From assembly GCF_026151205.1 (NCBI RefSeq), contig NC_087073.1, positions 13,349,837 through 13,413,836 on the forward strand: a stretch of 64,000 nucleotides of DNA. The letters are read 5' to 3'. This document shows, piece after piece, positions 32,850 through 45,227 of the stretch; position 1 is the stretch's first letter; each line of letters starts with the position of its first letter. A program made the translations under genes and the position numbers. The DNA comes from Bolinopsis microptera (Eukaryota > Ctenophora > Tentaculata > Lobata > Bolinopsidae). The notes under the pieces were generated by a model, which worked only from the letters and a program-made list of their open reading frames with translations, was not told the origin of the DNA and did no database searches.

Positions 32850-35800
32850 TCAAGATTCGTCAAAATCGAAATCATCAAAGTCCATGATAGCCTCCTGGAT
32901 GAAACCTTTATACATAGCCATAAACCTAGCTACAAACGCCTCCAAATAGTATATAGCCCTGCTACCCAACTGTAACTTATGCTCATAATTAGCAGCCGCT
33001 TGTATCACCTTCCTCTGTAGGTTCCCATCACAATGTTTCACCAGTTCATCAGCTAGAGTTCTGAATATCATCTCTGGAGGTATACAATGAGCTAGTAGCT
33101 CGTATAACCTGGATCTGATCTCCAGTAGTCTCTTAGGACTCTGCTCCTCTATTATCTTCAGCGCGGTCTGCTTGACAAATGTTAGCCAGTCCGGGTCGTC
33201 CACGTTTTGGTTGGGATCAAATGGGTACTGTTGAACTTTACATGTTTCACACATGAGCAGGGCGCGGCGCATGTTACGCTCACTTTGTGTCACTATCTTG
33301 TCTGCAAGTTCAGGGGGCAGAGTGAGTCCTGCAGGAGAATCAAGGTTAGTTGTAATCGCTAAATCGCAGATTGATTAATTGAGGCTTATTTGCTTAACAG
33401 CACCAAAATGTCGACCAAATACCTGCAAGGTTATTATTATCCTTTCGTGATGAATTTATTATGAATTATGCGGTTGAATGATGTTGCAACTACTGAACAG
33501 CTATCAGATACAAGAGAACTGCTGACAGTGGTTGTAAACAAGGTAAATAGTTGTGCTTGATATTTACATACCATAAATTATAAATTCTAATAGATTTTTT
33601 TGATGTTACAGACATGTATAATTTCATAACATTTTTTGGCCGTATAATTTGGGTTAGTGAGCTTCTTTAGTTACAGTAGGCCATACTATGTATTTATTTT
33701 CAAAGATATAATAATTGTACGACGATGTTATTTGTGAGTTGTTTGGTGTATTAAATCCTGACCTTCCACAATTTATCTAGGATTCTTAGATACATTTTAC
33801 TCTATTTGCAATTATTACAGATATCGGTCAGTAACGTGAGGCAAGGCCACTGAAAAAAAATTATTACTTCAGCATTGTTTAATCAACTACAATGACAGTT
33901 TTAAAAATAAAAATAAAAGTGTTTGCTTATCAATTTATCAATGAACAAAAAGGAAAATTGTTTTACACTAATATAAATCAGCAAAATAATTTATTTTTGA
34001 TACAAGAAAGCTAATATCACTAAGATTTAAACAATGCCAGCATTAAAATGGACCGGTAAATACAAAAAGTCACTATCTTATACTACAACTGGTTGAGCTT
34101 GATCTTTACAGATCGATTCTATCAGATTCAGGAGTAATTTCCCTGTCGTAGCAATGTGTAAGTTCTTTAGATTATTTATTGCTTTCCTTCTCCCATTCAT
34201 TCCAGGAGACACTAAGAAATCAGCATATTCTTCCTCCACGCTGGTGATTGCTTCTCTGACTGTGCTTTTGGTTGGTTTGATGTGAACTTCTTTACACATA
34301 GTAGCCTTCACATGCTCAGGTGAGAAGGTGGAATATAGGCTTTTCACCTTGCTAGTGAACTCGTCGAACATTCTCTCCAAATCCGAGGGTTGGTTTATGT
34401 TAAGAAGATCATCGATTTCGATTTGTGAAAACCAATCGAAGCTCATCACAGGATCACAGCATTCCCTCAAGTTGCACTGGTCCCCCATGATAGGGGGGAT
34501 GTTGCGTCCGTACTCAGTGAGTGTGTGGGCCATGTAGAGGGTGGAGGTGAACTCACTTTCTGCCTTATACGTGATCCTCATCCCATAGTCCATCCAACTC
34601 TGTAGAATAAAGAAGTATTCTGGAGCCATTTCCGAATAATCGTTAGCCTCTAAAATGTCATACAATTCATTGAACAATTCCTGCCATTCCTCGTTTTTGA
34701 AGGGGTCATGTAGATTCTTGTCCCATTCCCACATGCGACCACCTGGGGACCAGAATTGCAGATCTGGTTTAGAAACATATGGGGCCAAACGTTCAACTTC
34801 AACTAACTCGTCTTTGGCTTGAGCTTTACCCTTTTTAGCGGTCTCCTTCTTGCTCTTAGCAGTTTCACTCAAATCAAGAAGAGAAAGAACAAGACAAACT
34901 AGGAGCATGCCCTGTTTTAGAGACATCACAGAAAGTAAGAACCCACAGTTCAGTAAGTGGAGATACAGAGGAGTATCTCAATAAGTTCAGGTCCTTGTGA
35001 GAAATGGAACCACCGTTAAATCCATTAGGATGATAATAATAATAATGTGTTTACCATTCAATCCATTAAAATAATGGAAGCACTCTGTTGGTTTTTGGCA
35101 AGCACAATATTTAATTTGTGGTGATCATGCTTTTAAATTAAGTTAAAATGGAATGAGTTAACTCAATAAATTTCCATTAAATATAGCACAATGGTTTGAA
35201 TGACATCAGAATTCAAAAAGATAAACTGTCCATATTTATAGATGTAAAACTTTCGGAAAATTTGCATCTGGTATATTTACACACGTTTGAGAATGAATTG
35301 TGACATCTCTATTTTGCTCATTTTTGAGGAGTCTTCATATTTTATACCAAATTTTTGAACTTGGGGGCCAAAATAAAATGATCGAAGGGAGGGTCAGTCA
35401 GTCGTCAAGATTTACAACATCGCTTCAAGAATGAAGAGATGTCCATTAGTAAGCATTTTACTGTCGGTAATGTCCGCCAATGCAAGAAGGAGGTCACTAT
35501 CAAATTTGTAAACTTCAGCTTGAGGTCTGTACTCTCATCTTAAAATGTCGTTTAAACGGTTTGTTTTCTGTTTTCTCGTAATATTGATATTTGTGGACAT
35601 TTGTCATGGTGCCAAGAAAGGTAAGAAGAAAACCTCGAAAAAGCAAAAAGCAGGAAAAAAGACAAAGTCAAAGATAATTGTTGAGTTGGACGAAGCGGGT
35701 GTACCCAGGATCAGCACTGCTAACAAAGCCCCCTACAAGATGAAGCGAGATAAAGATTACTGGTCGGGTGGGGGCTCACAGAGACGGTATAGGATGGAGG

Positions 35801-38238
35801 ACTCACCTCACTGGAACCAGGAGTTTTTGAGACTGTACAATAAAATGAGAGATGCAATCATGCCCGATGGAGTGATCATAAAGGACGCATATGATTTAAC
35901 AGTTAAGCAGAATGAAATACACTTCCTGGCGCACCGTGAAATGATCGAAAGACTGTATGTGATGAAGGTATATTACCTGGTGACCGGCCGAACTTCAGAC
36001 TATGTTCACACCATATTCGCTGCTCATGTGGATACTAAGAACGGCACGGATATACCCCCTATTTTGAAGGATAATAGAGCCTGTTCTGTGGAGGTATGCA
36101 CGGGGTTCTTTACTACTAACGACGGAATACCAGACAACAGATACTTTTCAGAGTCAGACTACTTCATCCCCCTGGAGGAGGGCACAGTAAGTAGAATCGC
36201 AGAGGAGTATCTCAGTAAGTTCGAGCACATCCTCAACACCTATACTATCGGGGAAGCTCGAGAGATGCTCTGCGAACCTATTCGTTTTAAAGTTCTGAAG
36301 TTCTGGCTGTCAGCTGAGCTATCTCTCATCGCTCCACAAGTGGGGAAGTTTATGCAGGAGCCCAGAGCATACGATAAGTATGCTTCAGACACAAACCTTG
36401 ATAAAACTCATGATTACATCAATGGGAACATGCTCACTGAATTCCTACAGAACTTCTGCGAGAAATAAGAAATGTGAACGATATTGAGTACTGACTACTT
36501 TAACTGTGCTCACACAATGAACAATGTAGTTGATAACACATTAAAAAAAATAAAATATAAGATACATTCTTGAGAGTAAGACAGGCACATACATTTAGAT
36601 TTAAGGTTGCTTTAAAAAAAGCCTAATAACGATCAAGTAGTACTTTGACATGAGTGTTAGATTAATAACTATTAGTTATGTTGCCCTTCAGTTGGACTGG
36701 AACTACTATAATAGAGTAAGCAAACGCACATTTACTGATATTTTCTACAGTACAATGTTGGTCGTTCGCCTTGTAGCATCAATCTGAACCAAACTCGTTC
36801 AATATTATCATAATTAATAGTTTTACTTTTTATCGCTTGTCTCATTGTCTTGAACTTGAATCGCAGCCTCGAAAAAAAATCTTTAAGTTATAGTATACAC
36901 CCATTATTAATGATAATTATAGGTAAATTATTAATAAGTTTAAAGCAAAACCTTCTTTCCTGCAGGTAAGACTGAGAACTGTTTTTATTTCTTCAGGGGT
37001 GGGAGCGGAAACACGGATACCTGAAATATGGAGTTTTAAACTATTGAGAACTTAACTATCTATATCCGAAATTCCAAAATGATACAAATAAAAATCCACC
37101 ATTTTCAGGGTTAAGATATTATTGTTAGAATCCAAGTAACTCATCTTCCGCACGCTTAAATATCGCAGTGTTTCTACAATAATCAACCAAAGAAGATTTG
37201 AGCAACTCAGCTCTAACTGGTATTAAATCCAAACCTAGACATCGACTCCGTATGGCAGGTATCATCTTGCTGATGCTGTTGGTGCACATGACCACCCGAC
37301 ACTTGGACATGTACTTCTCCATAGTGCGTCGCAGTGCGTGCTGCGCGTCCTTCGTCAGTCTATCAGCGTCTTAGAAATAACAAACGTCAAACTTGGAATT
37401 GGAAGTGAGTACTAAAAGCTTAGAATTGGAGGTGGCTAGATGTTGGAACTTGGCGGGCCTGACAATAAAGGTGGCTCACAAGTCACATGTTGGTCAGGTG
37501 ACCAGTCACTGGTCACCTCTCTTATATAACATATGATCAGTAGTGACCGCAACTTTGTGGTCACTACCCCAAGTTTGTGGTCACCATCAAGACTGAACAC
37601 AATGGCAGAGCTTGGCAAGAAGCCAACGAAATTAAAAGATATTTCGACGGTCACCACATGATTTTGTAGGCAGCATATTGTAATCATAGAGCAACACGTA
37701 CCAGTAAGCACGACCACTTTAAACTCCCTCATTTTCTCAGAATCCAGCTGGTTGGTCTGAGCTATTGATTTTATGAGATCCTGAACAACTACTCGGTCGT
37801 GGATACCCGCATCTGAGGGGTTCACCTGAGGGCAATGGGGGATTATCTACTAATTAACTAATTAACTACTCATTAATTCTCTTGTCTAATAATACTAGTA
37901 CAAATTAATAGAATTGTTGCTAAAGGGATTAGAGTTTTAGATGTAATTTCACTAACCATGATGTGGTAGTTACTAGCGATAGTACTAATCTCAATCTTCT
38001 TATTGCTAGGAGTAGTGAAGGTGTGGTGCTCTATCCTCAGTTTCTCCACCCCCGCCCCGTATATCTCACGCAACAAACACATGATCCTTGTCTTCTTCCC
38101 CGCCCCACTAGGTCCATACACCAGGAGATGGGGGAAGTCTCCCCCGTTCACCAGTCTCTTGAGATGCTGCGCCAGGGGCTTGTGGTAGTCTAGTTTAGAG
38201 AGGGAAGTGGGACGGTGCTTGTCTACCCACAGTGCCAT
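32850..38238 (-). CDS. RFC3: Replication factor C subunit 3
   Basis: Five exons: 37957-38238, 37702-37825, 37235-37369, 36952-37020 and 32850-33328; 1089 bp, 362 residues (human 356). The AAA+ clamp-loader features are plain: start MALWVDKHRPTSLSKLDYHK, Walker A GPSGAGKKT at about residues 42-50, RFC box VEKLRIEHHTF, the VVVLTGADRLT-type Walker B region where the usual EVDKLT reads DADRLT, SRC motif IRSRCLG and the C-terminal collar domain (RRALLMCETC, YYLEAFVARFMAMYK). It is part of the RFC pentamer that loads PCNA. The Walker B change from E to D is conservative in a subunit not known as the main ATPase. The 3.6-kb intron 4 (33329-36951) contains two divergent secreted-protein genes. Confidence 0.95.
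34078..34929 (-). CDS. Orphan secreted protein A, nested in RFC3 intron 4
   Basis: An intronless 283-residue frame. It has a clear signal peptide (MLLVCLVLSLLDLS), then a Lys/Ala-rich linker (AKSKKETAKKGKAQAK), then an acidic-aromatic globular domain starting LQFWSPGGRMWEW. Four cysteine positions shared with protein B: the C-x4-C of DQCNLREC (followed by a further Cys), MCKEV, and the near-terminal SICKD. The motif NIPPIMGDQC is the best-conserved block between the two proteins. I recognise no known family. The presence of a signal peptide and conserved cysteines suggests a secreted or ER-lumen product. It shares a 615-bp divergent promoter region with protein B. Confidence 0.85.
   Translation of the reverse strand: MMSLKQGMLLVCLVLSLLDLSETAKSKKETAKKGKAQAKDELVEVERLAPYVSKPDLQFWSPGGRMWEWDKNLHDPFKNEEWQELFNELYDILEANDYSEMAPEYFFILQSWMDYGMRITYKAESEFTSTLYMAHTLTEYGRNIPPIMGDQCNLRECCDPVMSFDWFSQIEIDDLLNINQPSDLERMFDEFTSKVKSLYSTFSPEHVKATMCKEVHIKPTKSTVREAITSVEEEYADFLVSPGMNGRRKAINNLKNLHIATTGKLLLNLIESICKDQAQPVVV
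34930..35544. promoter_or_regulatory. Divergent intergenic region between the two orphan secreted genes
   Basis: 615 bp separating two head-to-head start codons. It is AT-rich with no open frame. Position implies a shared or back-to-back promoter inside the RFC3 intron; I see no specific motif that I can defend. Confidence 0.4.
35545..36468 (+). CDS. Orphan secreted protein B, nested in RFC3 intron 4
   Basis: An intronless 307-residue frame with a signal peptide (FVFCFLVILIFVDICHG), a very basic linker (AKKGKKKTSKKQKAGKKTKS) and a domain starting DYWSGGGSQRRYRM. It is a diverged paralogue of protein A: same order of signal peptide, Lys linker, W-GG motif, Ile-Pro-Pro-Ile block (DIPPILKDNRAC), C-x4-C, LCEP and near-terminal NFCEK, with similar spacing. 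Sequence identity outside these blocks is low. It contains a possible N-glycosylation site in KNGTD. Function unknown. It runs opposite to RFC3 and to protein A. Confidence 0.85.
   Translation: MSFKRFVFCFLVILIFVDICHGAKKGKKKTSKKQKAGKKTKSKIIVELDEAGVPRISTANKAPYKMKRDKDYWSGGGSQRRYRMEDSPHWNQEFLRLYNKMRDAIMPDGVIIKDAYDLTVKQNEIHFLAHREMIERLYVMKVYYLVTGRTSDYVHTIFAAHVDTKNGTDIPPILKDNRACSVEVCTGFFTTNDGIPDNRYFSESDYFIPLEEGTVSRIAEEYLSKFEHILNTYTIGEAREMLCEPIRFKVLKFWLSAELSLIAPQVGKFMQEPRAYDKYASDTNLDKTHDYINGNMLTEFLQNFCEK
36469..36951. other. RFC3 intron 4, remainder
   Basis: AT-rich 3' flank of orphan gene B up to the RFC3 exon 4 donor. Nothing coding seen. Confidence 0.4.
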
Positions 38239-38957
38239 TCTTAGCTGGTGGTGGTGTTACTTCACGTTAGTTTATACAATCAGGGACAGGATGCTAGGAT
38301 AGCAAAAATATTTAAAACTTACGCAGAGAGAGTAGATACAATGGTAATTTTGTGTGTCAAGCAGTCGACTTTAAATTGTTAGAAGAAAAAAGATTATGTT
38401 TAATTAACGACTGAAGCAGTAAGAACTCAACAGTAAATTATCGATCCTTTTTATGCAAAACGTCACAGCCATTATATTACAAATCATGCGATAAAATGTA
38501 TGTCAACTCAAACAAAAGCCCGATAAAGTGTACAAAATAGAATACAGCGCTTATTTTAAATGATACTCATGAAAAATGATCAAACAATTGAATTAAACAC
38601 ATTTAATATAAGACTCACGAGGATGAACGGAAACTGTGAAAAGTTACTATACTTTACATGCGCTCTGCTCTACAGAAATTATCTTACAACATGAAAATAA
38701 AAGCAAGGTTATAATTCTAAATTAGTATGTACTTGAATAATGAAAATAAAATATCAAAAATAGAAATATTGTACAAACACATTCCATCAAAAATTAGGCA
38801 ATCTAGGTCAAATAAATTTACAAAAAATTCTACGAACAAAAACTATTATCAATCCTATATTCAATATTATAACAAAATTAATTTAATCTAATCCTAATTA
38901 CAATTAACCTAAGAATCAAATTATCATCATCGCAAATCTAACAATTCATAGCATACT

Positions 38958-41900
38958 TCAAAAACCCCAAGTACTCAGCCACTTAAACCACTTAATGTAC
39001 CCGTACGTCTTATGATCCTCATCAACAGGTATACCATACGCCAATGGTGCGAACGCTATAAAACTCAGAAATATCACCAACAACAGCGCGCCCCTGATGC
39101 GCATTGCGGAGGAACAGCCCGCTAACAGCAACTCCACCACACCCCCTGTTAACATGCAGTTAAAGATGAAGGCACTGTAGAAGTGGTGGAAGTAGAGGAT
39201 GCGTCCCATTAGGTAGAAGGGGAGGTAGTGAAGCAGGTACCCGAACAGGTACCAGTTAGACTGGTACAACTCTGCTTTTTTGTACGGTAACTCCTGAGAG
39301 GGGGGGGGGTGAGTTAGTTATTAATATAAAGTTCACACTTCAAGACTTCAAGTATCATATATTTCAAGTTTCTAGATCTCACAAAAATGATTCTGAAATT
39401 TAATGTCTTGATCCAATTTTAAGCTAATGTAATTTTAATCGAATCCCAACTTACTCTATCCCTGAGTTGCGAATAAGCTTGTATTATGTTGATAGCCAGG
39501 AGCACGAATATCATTACCAAGTTTGTCCAGAATATAACAGGATTCCCTGAAAGCGTAGAAATCATTGAGCATAGATTTAAAATTATTATCAAAGGACATA
39601 TAATCATTAAATAGAATAGATTCACTTTTAACCGTTACTCAAACAGCCTGTTATACCCGGTCGGTATTACAATATGATAAGTCAAGTATTGATATCTGGA
39701 TATTATCCGGTTGGAAGAGACAAGGACAAGTGAAACAAGGAAGTTAGGAGTAAGGGCAAATTTTCGGCGTCAACGCCATCTTCAGGCTCAAATTATTTGT
39801 TATATAGTAGTGTTGAAAGTATTAAAAGTTTTATAATATCCAGATATCAGTATTTCAATCATGAGACTAATAAACAGTGAACTACTCCGTTATTTGATAA
39901 GTCAAGTATTGTAAAACATAATCATCTACACCTCAAGTAACACAATCTCGCAATTTCAACAATTATATTTTCACACATCAAGATCTTGTAGAAACGCTCA
40001 CAGCTAATTTCAATCCACGTTACAAATTATGATAGGCAGCTGTTACATACACTTTGCGCAATACACATGGCATACACTGTAATACAGCTTTATCTTTACA
40101 GAGGGGCTAAGCTCACACCTGATGCATTGCTCAGTGAACAGATCGAACTCAACTAATCAACTAATTATCTAATCAACAGAAACACTGTGTAGGAAACAAG
40201 AGGAGCAAGGCGGGCCACGGGTAAAGTCTTGTCAATTAAACAGACTTGTTGAACTTCCGGTGTTACGATTGATACAATACAGTATGTCAAATGTTTGTTA
40301 TACTTATATTTGTAATTAACTATTTCTACCTATTAGCTATATTCATAAAGCTGCCGTGGCCTGGTTAATTTGGCTATGCTGTATAGACTGGGTGTGAGTT
40401 ACCATTATGAGATGTAGGACTAATAACATGACATTGAAGATTGGAACTATGTTCATTAAAATACCCACCAAGAAAGTAGACTCCACCATGTTGGTGACTG
40501 AGAGCGAACCACAAACCCTTCCAGTTAACAGGCCACATCCAGGGTCGGGAGGAAGGCTCCTCTTCAGAGGGGAGGAGAGCGTTATTCGTCACCAGCATCT
40601 TTATCTGGGGTAGGCACAGTGGGCTACCATGCTAGCATAGGCCTAAAATCGACTTTCTTAAATTTCTTTGAAAATAAGCTTTCCTTATTGTAAAACGCTA
40701 GCCCGATTTCATGCAAGAAACCGTAATTAAAAACTTTGCAAGATGCCAAAATGGCGTCGCGTGAAAAAATAGCATTTTTCACTGTCAAGAAATTTTGACT
40801 TTTTTAGCCAAAAATTGCCTAATATTTATTATTTTGGGCTAAAATGCCTGATCAAGGCAGTTTTTAATAATTGAAATATAGTATAGTACTTAAGAATACT
40901 CAGCCATCTAAAAAAAACTGTGTGACTTTAACATTTTCACCTGATTTTTGACCGCGCCTTTTTTATGGCGTGTATTTTAGGCAATTTTTGGGGTATTTAA
41001 CGACAGAAATCGTTGTTGGTTTGCAATAGTTCGGTATAATGCATGGTATCATCAGAAAGCTTAGACAATTCCCTATCAGATGCAATAAGAATCACTTTGG
41101 GCACTTTTGGGCAACTCTGTTTACAAAATTAAGAAACTCAAAAATTGGGTAAAATTTGCTGCATTTTTAGATAATTTATGAGCTCAATTTTGCTATTAAA
41201 TTGACGTATTTTAGTTATTCTCCATGTTTGTGGCATTTTTTGCATCCTAGACCAGATGCATATGGATGAAAAATCAAAATATCACAATTATTATGGTTAA
41301 AATTGATAAAAATCCAAAAAATCGTGATTTTAAACGAAATTTTTGAAAATAACAGGAACAATTTTGGTGTTTCAGAAAATTTTGGTCATATAAATGGGCA
41401 CAACTTTTGTTCTGATCAATATTTTTTCATAATTCAAAAAGATTCGAGTTCCTAAGATAGCTGTCCTTCGTTTACAGTTCATAAAAGAGCTTTAAAATTG
41501 ATTAAACCTCTAAAAAAACAACTTTTCCTGGGATCAGCCTCCTATTTTTGGACTACAAGATTGCTCAAAATCGGCCCAAAAATTTTTTCTGAGACATTTT
41601 CGGCCCTGTAAATGATTGGAATCGTATTTTTGTACCCAAATTACCTTAGAAACAAAGTTAGGGGCATGTGTGATGGTCTAAAATACCCTATGCTAGCATG
41701 ACCCCCACTCACAGCCCACTGTGGTAGGGAGTGGTTTAGCAATTGTAATGGGGAACTGTGAGGTTATACCGAATCAATTACATCCTGATGTACAAGGATA
41801 ATTCATGAAAAATTACGATTAATGACGATTTATTTAATGTATGATGATATTACATTCTTGTTAACTTCAATTATTAATTAAGAACCTGCATCTCGTAGAG

Positions 41901-44530
41901 TTTGCTAAAGAACCCAGCCGGCAGGATACCCTGAACATTATCAGCTTCAACCGGGGATATATTGTGTTCTAGAGTGAAGTGCACTAAGGCAGGGTTGCGT
42001 ACGTGTCTTCTTGTACACGTTACCTGATCAATGTGCTATGTTATCACATGTTTATGAAGTGAATCTTTTACTAATTAGTAAATAGCATCTTATTATATAA
42101 TATACGCAGATTTTAAACTTCCACGTATAGTTGATGGAGCTATAAAAACAAAGTCTAAAGCGCTAAAAAGCTAGTACAAACCTCAAGTTGTTTCGCTCCG
42201 TACTCGGGAAGTTTCTTCTTCCCAATCTTCAGAGCACATTTGTTGTTTAGACTGAACATTACAACGTCTGTTTGAAATGTCTCTATCTTCTTAAACTTGT
42301 GAGTGAGATCGGACGTTGTTACTTGAAGGCAGCTGTTAAGGTCACTAGTCTCTGTTGTTACGACCTGACAATGGATTTCGTGAAAATTGTGAGTAGAATA
42401 ACCAGAAAAGGTACACATTATACTACAATAAATAGACGGATATACAATCAACCCACCCTTAAATGGTATAAACAATCTGCCGGAATGATTTGGACAATAA
42501 TACATGTACAGTATCTAACATGAGAAAGAATGCAACCTGCAACCTACTCGATTGTCTGCTAAGTCAGTAACCCCAGCAACATCTGGTAAAACTGAAAGGT
42601 ATCGCCCAGTAGCAATGTGTCGGAGCTGGATCATGTCACCAGATACAATAACAGAGTCCCCATAACCTGGAGTACTCAGACATCTCTCTACCTCCCATTT
42701 ATTATTTTCATCTCTGTGTCCATACCCTGTCACCTTGAAGAGTAGGGAATATTAGAACGTTTTAAAATTAAGGGTGGTGAGATTATAATTTTTTAATATA
42801 TTTTATAAATATTATTTGTTAGAAGCCACTTTTTAATATTACCTGATTTAGCCCGATGTCCGGATAGGTGAGGTGGTGAGAATGGAGCAGGAAATTACCA
42901 GTCTTAAACCGAACTGTGTTCTGATAGCTCAAGTACTGGCTGTTCTTGACATCTGTAACTTTGTTACCTATCAAACTAGTTTTTAGTTGTTAAACAAGGT
43001 TACTTTTCCAGTCATTTAAATTTCCAGATTACGTTAATTAAAAAGCCATATCATTTTCCTCACATATCAATAGCACTTTGGGTAGGTATTAATTAACTAA
43101 GTATTATTATTATGTTATACCTCTAATCACATGATTTAAATATATTTCAAGCAGCTTTATTCCATTATAGATCAAAAGATTGCATTACTATTATCACAAC
43201 CACTGATAATTTCCCGGTTATACCTGGCTTGAAAGGCAGGACTGTAAGTAGAATCTGCATCAGTACTATTCAGTGTGAAGCGGAAGTGAAGAACAAAGAA
43301 TAGGATGTATAGAACAGCCGGTAGTATAATGAAAAAGGAAGCAAATGCACCAAAATAGATGGCAACGTCTTTAAGGTTGTAGTTATTGTCTGAAATCATC
43401 CTCCAAATGTCCTCTATAACCTGATGTTAATTCGGATTAATATTGAGCAGTTGTAGCCCTGCAAAAAACATAAACATAACTAAAACAGTACAAAATGATG
43501 CAAAATCATAAATAGTTAAAAACCAGAAGAGATGTTTTGGCTGACTTACCAAGAAACCAATGTAAAGGACCGTGAAAACGCCAATATATTTGACACTGAT
43601 GATACAACCGACAGATGCCCCAGCTATCACCATGAAACAGATCCAAAACCAACTATAAATTTCACAGCTTCTGAGGAGGGTGGTTAAGATCAGCGATTTA
43701 TTTTTAAAAATTCATCTTGCTTACCTACAGATTGGCATGCACATTGCAAATAATTCATAATATATATGATTTGAAATTTTTTTGTGCTGATTTATATTGA
43801 TGCAGATTAGAGATAAACTTAGTGATAAACAAATGGTTTTCAGCACTCAATCAGAAGAAGTATAATACCTTGTTAGCTGATGCATAGCTAAAACAGCTGC
43901 AAGAAAGAAGAAAAGAGGCGACTCTAATAGTATAAACTGTGTCAAAGTAATCAAGCCAGTGTCAAAAATCAGTAGACATGCACAAATGATTCCAGCATTT
44001 CTAGAAATCTGTAAAAAATAGTATTAATAGGTTAGTGCTTTACAGTTAATGCGTGCCATCGATCAGTAATCTGAAGTTTAATAGTTCAAAATTTTGCAGA
44101 ATCAAAGAAGAGTAAATTATTGATAGTTATTAGTTTGATGTATAAGCTTATGAGAAAAGTAGTTTACCTGTGAATGGACAACTGAGTAGATCAAAGGAGG
44201 GACAATTGAACCAAGTAACGCACAAAATCCTCTTATTGCACAGTAATTTGTCTCTCCATACTCTTGTCCTGATTCCTCAAATGAGAAACTTCCATTGTAT
44301 CCAGACATCTCTCCAAATGATGCCAGCATCATTTTACCAAGAGGAGGATGGACATCAAAATAGTTCTCAGATTTCAAGTAAAAGCTCGCAAATTTACCAA
44401 AATGTGTTTCATCCCAGCACACAACATCAGGATCACATAGTTTCATAAATCTTGTTACAAGACTACCAAGAAAAACAACCAACATTTGAAGAGCAAGTGG
44501 TGGATTAAACCAATCACATTTTGATTCCAT
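38958..44530 (-). CDS. POMT2: Protein O-mannosyltransferase 2
   Basis: Eleven exons: 44168-44530, 43869-44008, 43550-43670, 43224-43420, 42843-42975, 42548-42733, 42182-42364, 41886-42023, 40469-40604, 39455-39546 and 38958-39293; 674 residues in one frame. GT39/PMT features: an early DE motif in VCWDETHFGKFASFY, FDVHPPLGKMMLA, RGFCALLGS, then the lumenal MIR repeats (HSHHLTYPDIGLNQ; GDMIQLRHIATGRYL; LNNKCALKIGKKKLP), PWMWPVNWKGLWF and a multi-helix C-terminus with LLHYLPFYLMGRILYFHH. POMT2, with POMT1, adds O-mannose to dystroglycan and other proteins in the ER. The CWDETHFGK and VHPPLGK motifs favour POMT2 over POMT1. The start ATG lies one base after an acceptor-like CTAG, so a further 5' exon is possible. 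Two inserted elements lie in its introns. Confidence 0.95.
39675..39911. mobile_element. Small insertion with inverted repeat between 17-bp direct repeats (POMT2 intron 10)
   Basis: The exact 17-mer TGATAAGTCAAGTATTG occurs at 39675-39691 and 39895-39911. Directly inside the left copy begins a perfect 15-bp inverted repeat, ATATCTGGATATTAT (39692-39706) with its complement at 39833-39847. A 17-bp direct repeat fits a target-site duplication from a LINE-type insertion; the inverted repeat fits a fold-back element. Family not recognised. Confidence 0.5.
40617..41721. mobile_element. 1.1-kb non-autonomous TIR element at the POMT2 exon 9 acceptor
   Basis: The ends are inverted: CAGTGGGCT...CATGCTAGCATAGG on the left, and the complement of CCTATGCTAGCATG...AGCCCACTG on the right, with about 11 bases inserted or lost within one end. 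The flanks GGGTAGGCA (40608-40616) and TGGTAGGGA (41722-41730) match at 7 of 9 positions and may be an aged 8-9 bp target duplication, which would suit hAT or Mutator-like elements. The interior is AT-rich without a transposase. The element begins only 12 bp upstream of POMT2 exon 9 (start 40604). Confidence 0.75.
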
Positions 44531-45227
44531 CCTAGACAAAAGTAAATCTTAAACTGAAGTCAGAAGTTAGTTGTATCATGTGTGTTATGATTTGAATTAT
44601 GAATAAATACAGAAAGAAAATTCAGCAATGGTAACTTCTGCTGACATAGGGTCGACCACAAAATGACCAATCTAGGTAAACTATAGGTAAAACTATAATA
44701 TTAATCATAAGCTAAAATGTACTAATCTTTGTATTCTAAATGGGGAAGTGCCTCAACTGTGGAAGGAAAAGTGTTACACAGGCTTGTCCACTTTCCAAAT
44801 CTAACATTATGGTTTCGATGGACTCACAAACCTCGTACTGCTGAGACACCTCACAGCAGGTAGACCAAAGTGATCATGTTATTTCGGCACTTTATGGTTA
44901 TGAACCCGGCCAAAATTCATACAGGATGTTACCAGTAGACCACACATGTAGCATCACATTATGCAGTTGCACAGAAATGAGAAATAAATTTGTAACGCTC
45001 GATTTCCGATTTTACAAAAGTCTCTCACCACCACTTAGTGCGCGGCGTGTTTTACAAACATTTTTCGCTAATGCTAGATAAGTGTATTATGCTTCGGCAA
45101 AATTGAATTCCAGAACGTGGTTTGTTCTATCATCAATTATTATACATCGTATATTATATTCGCAATTCGATGTAATGTTCATGTTAAATTTATTTTGATT
45201 ACTAACATTTATAAATGTATACGTTTC
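44531..45227. other. Upstream flank of POMT2
   Basis: Contains the probable POMT2 promoter. No open frame with similarity was recognised. Confidence 0.4.
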
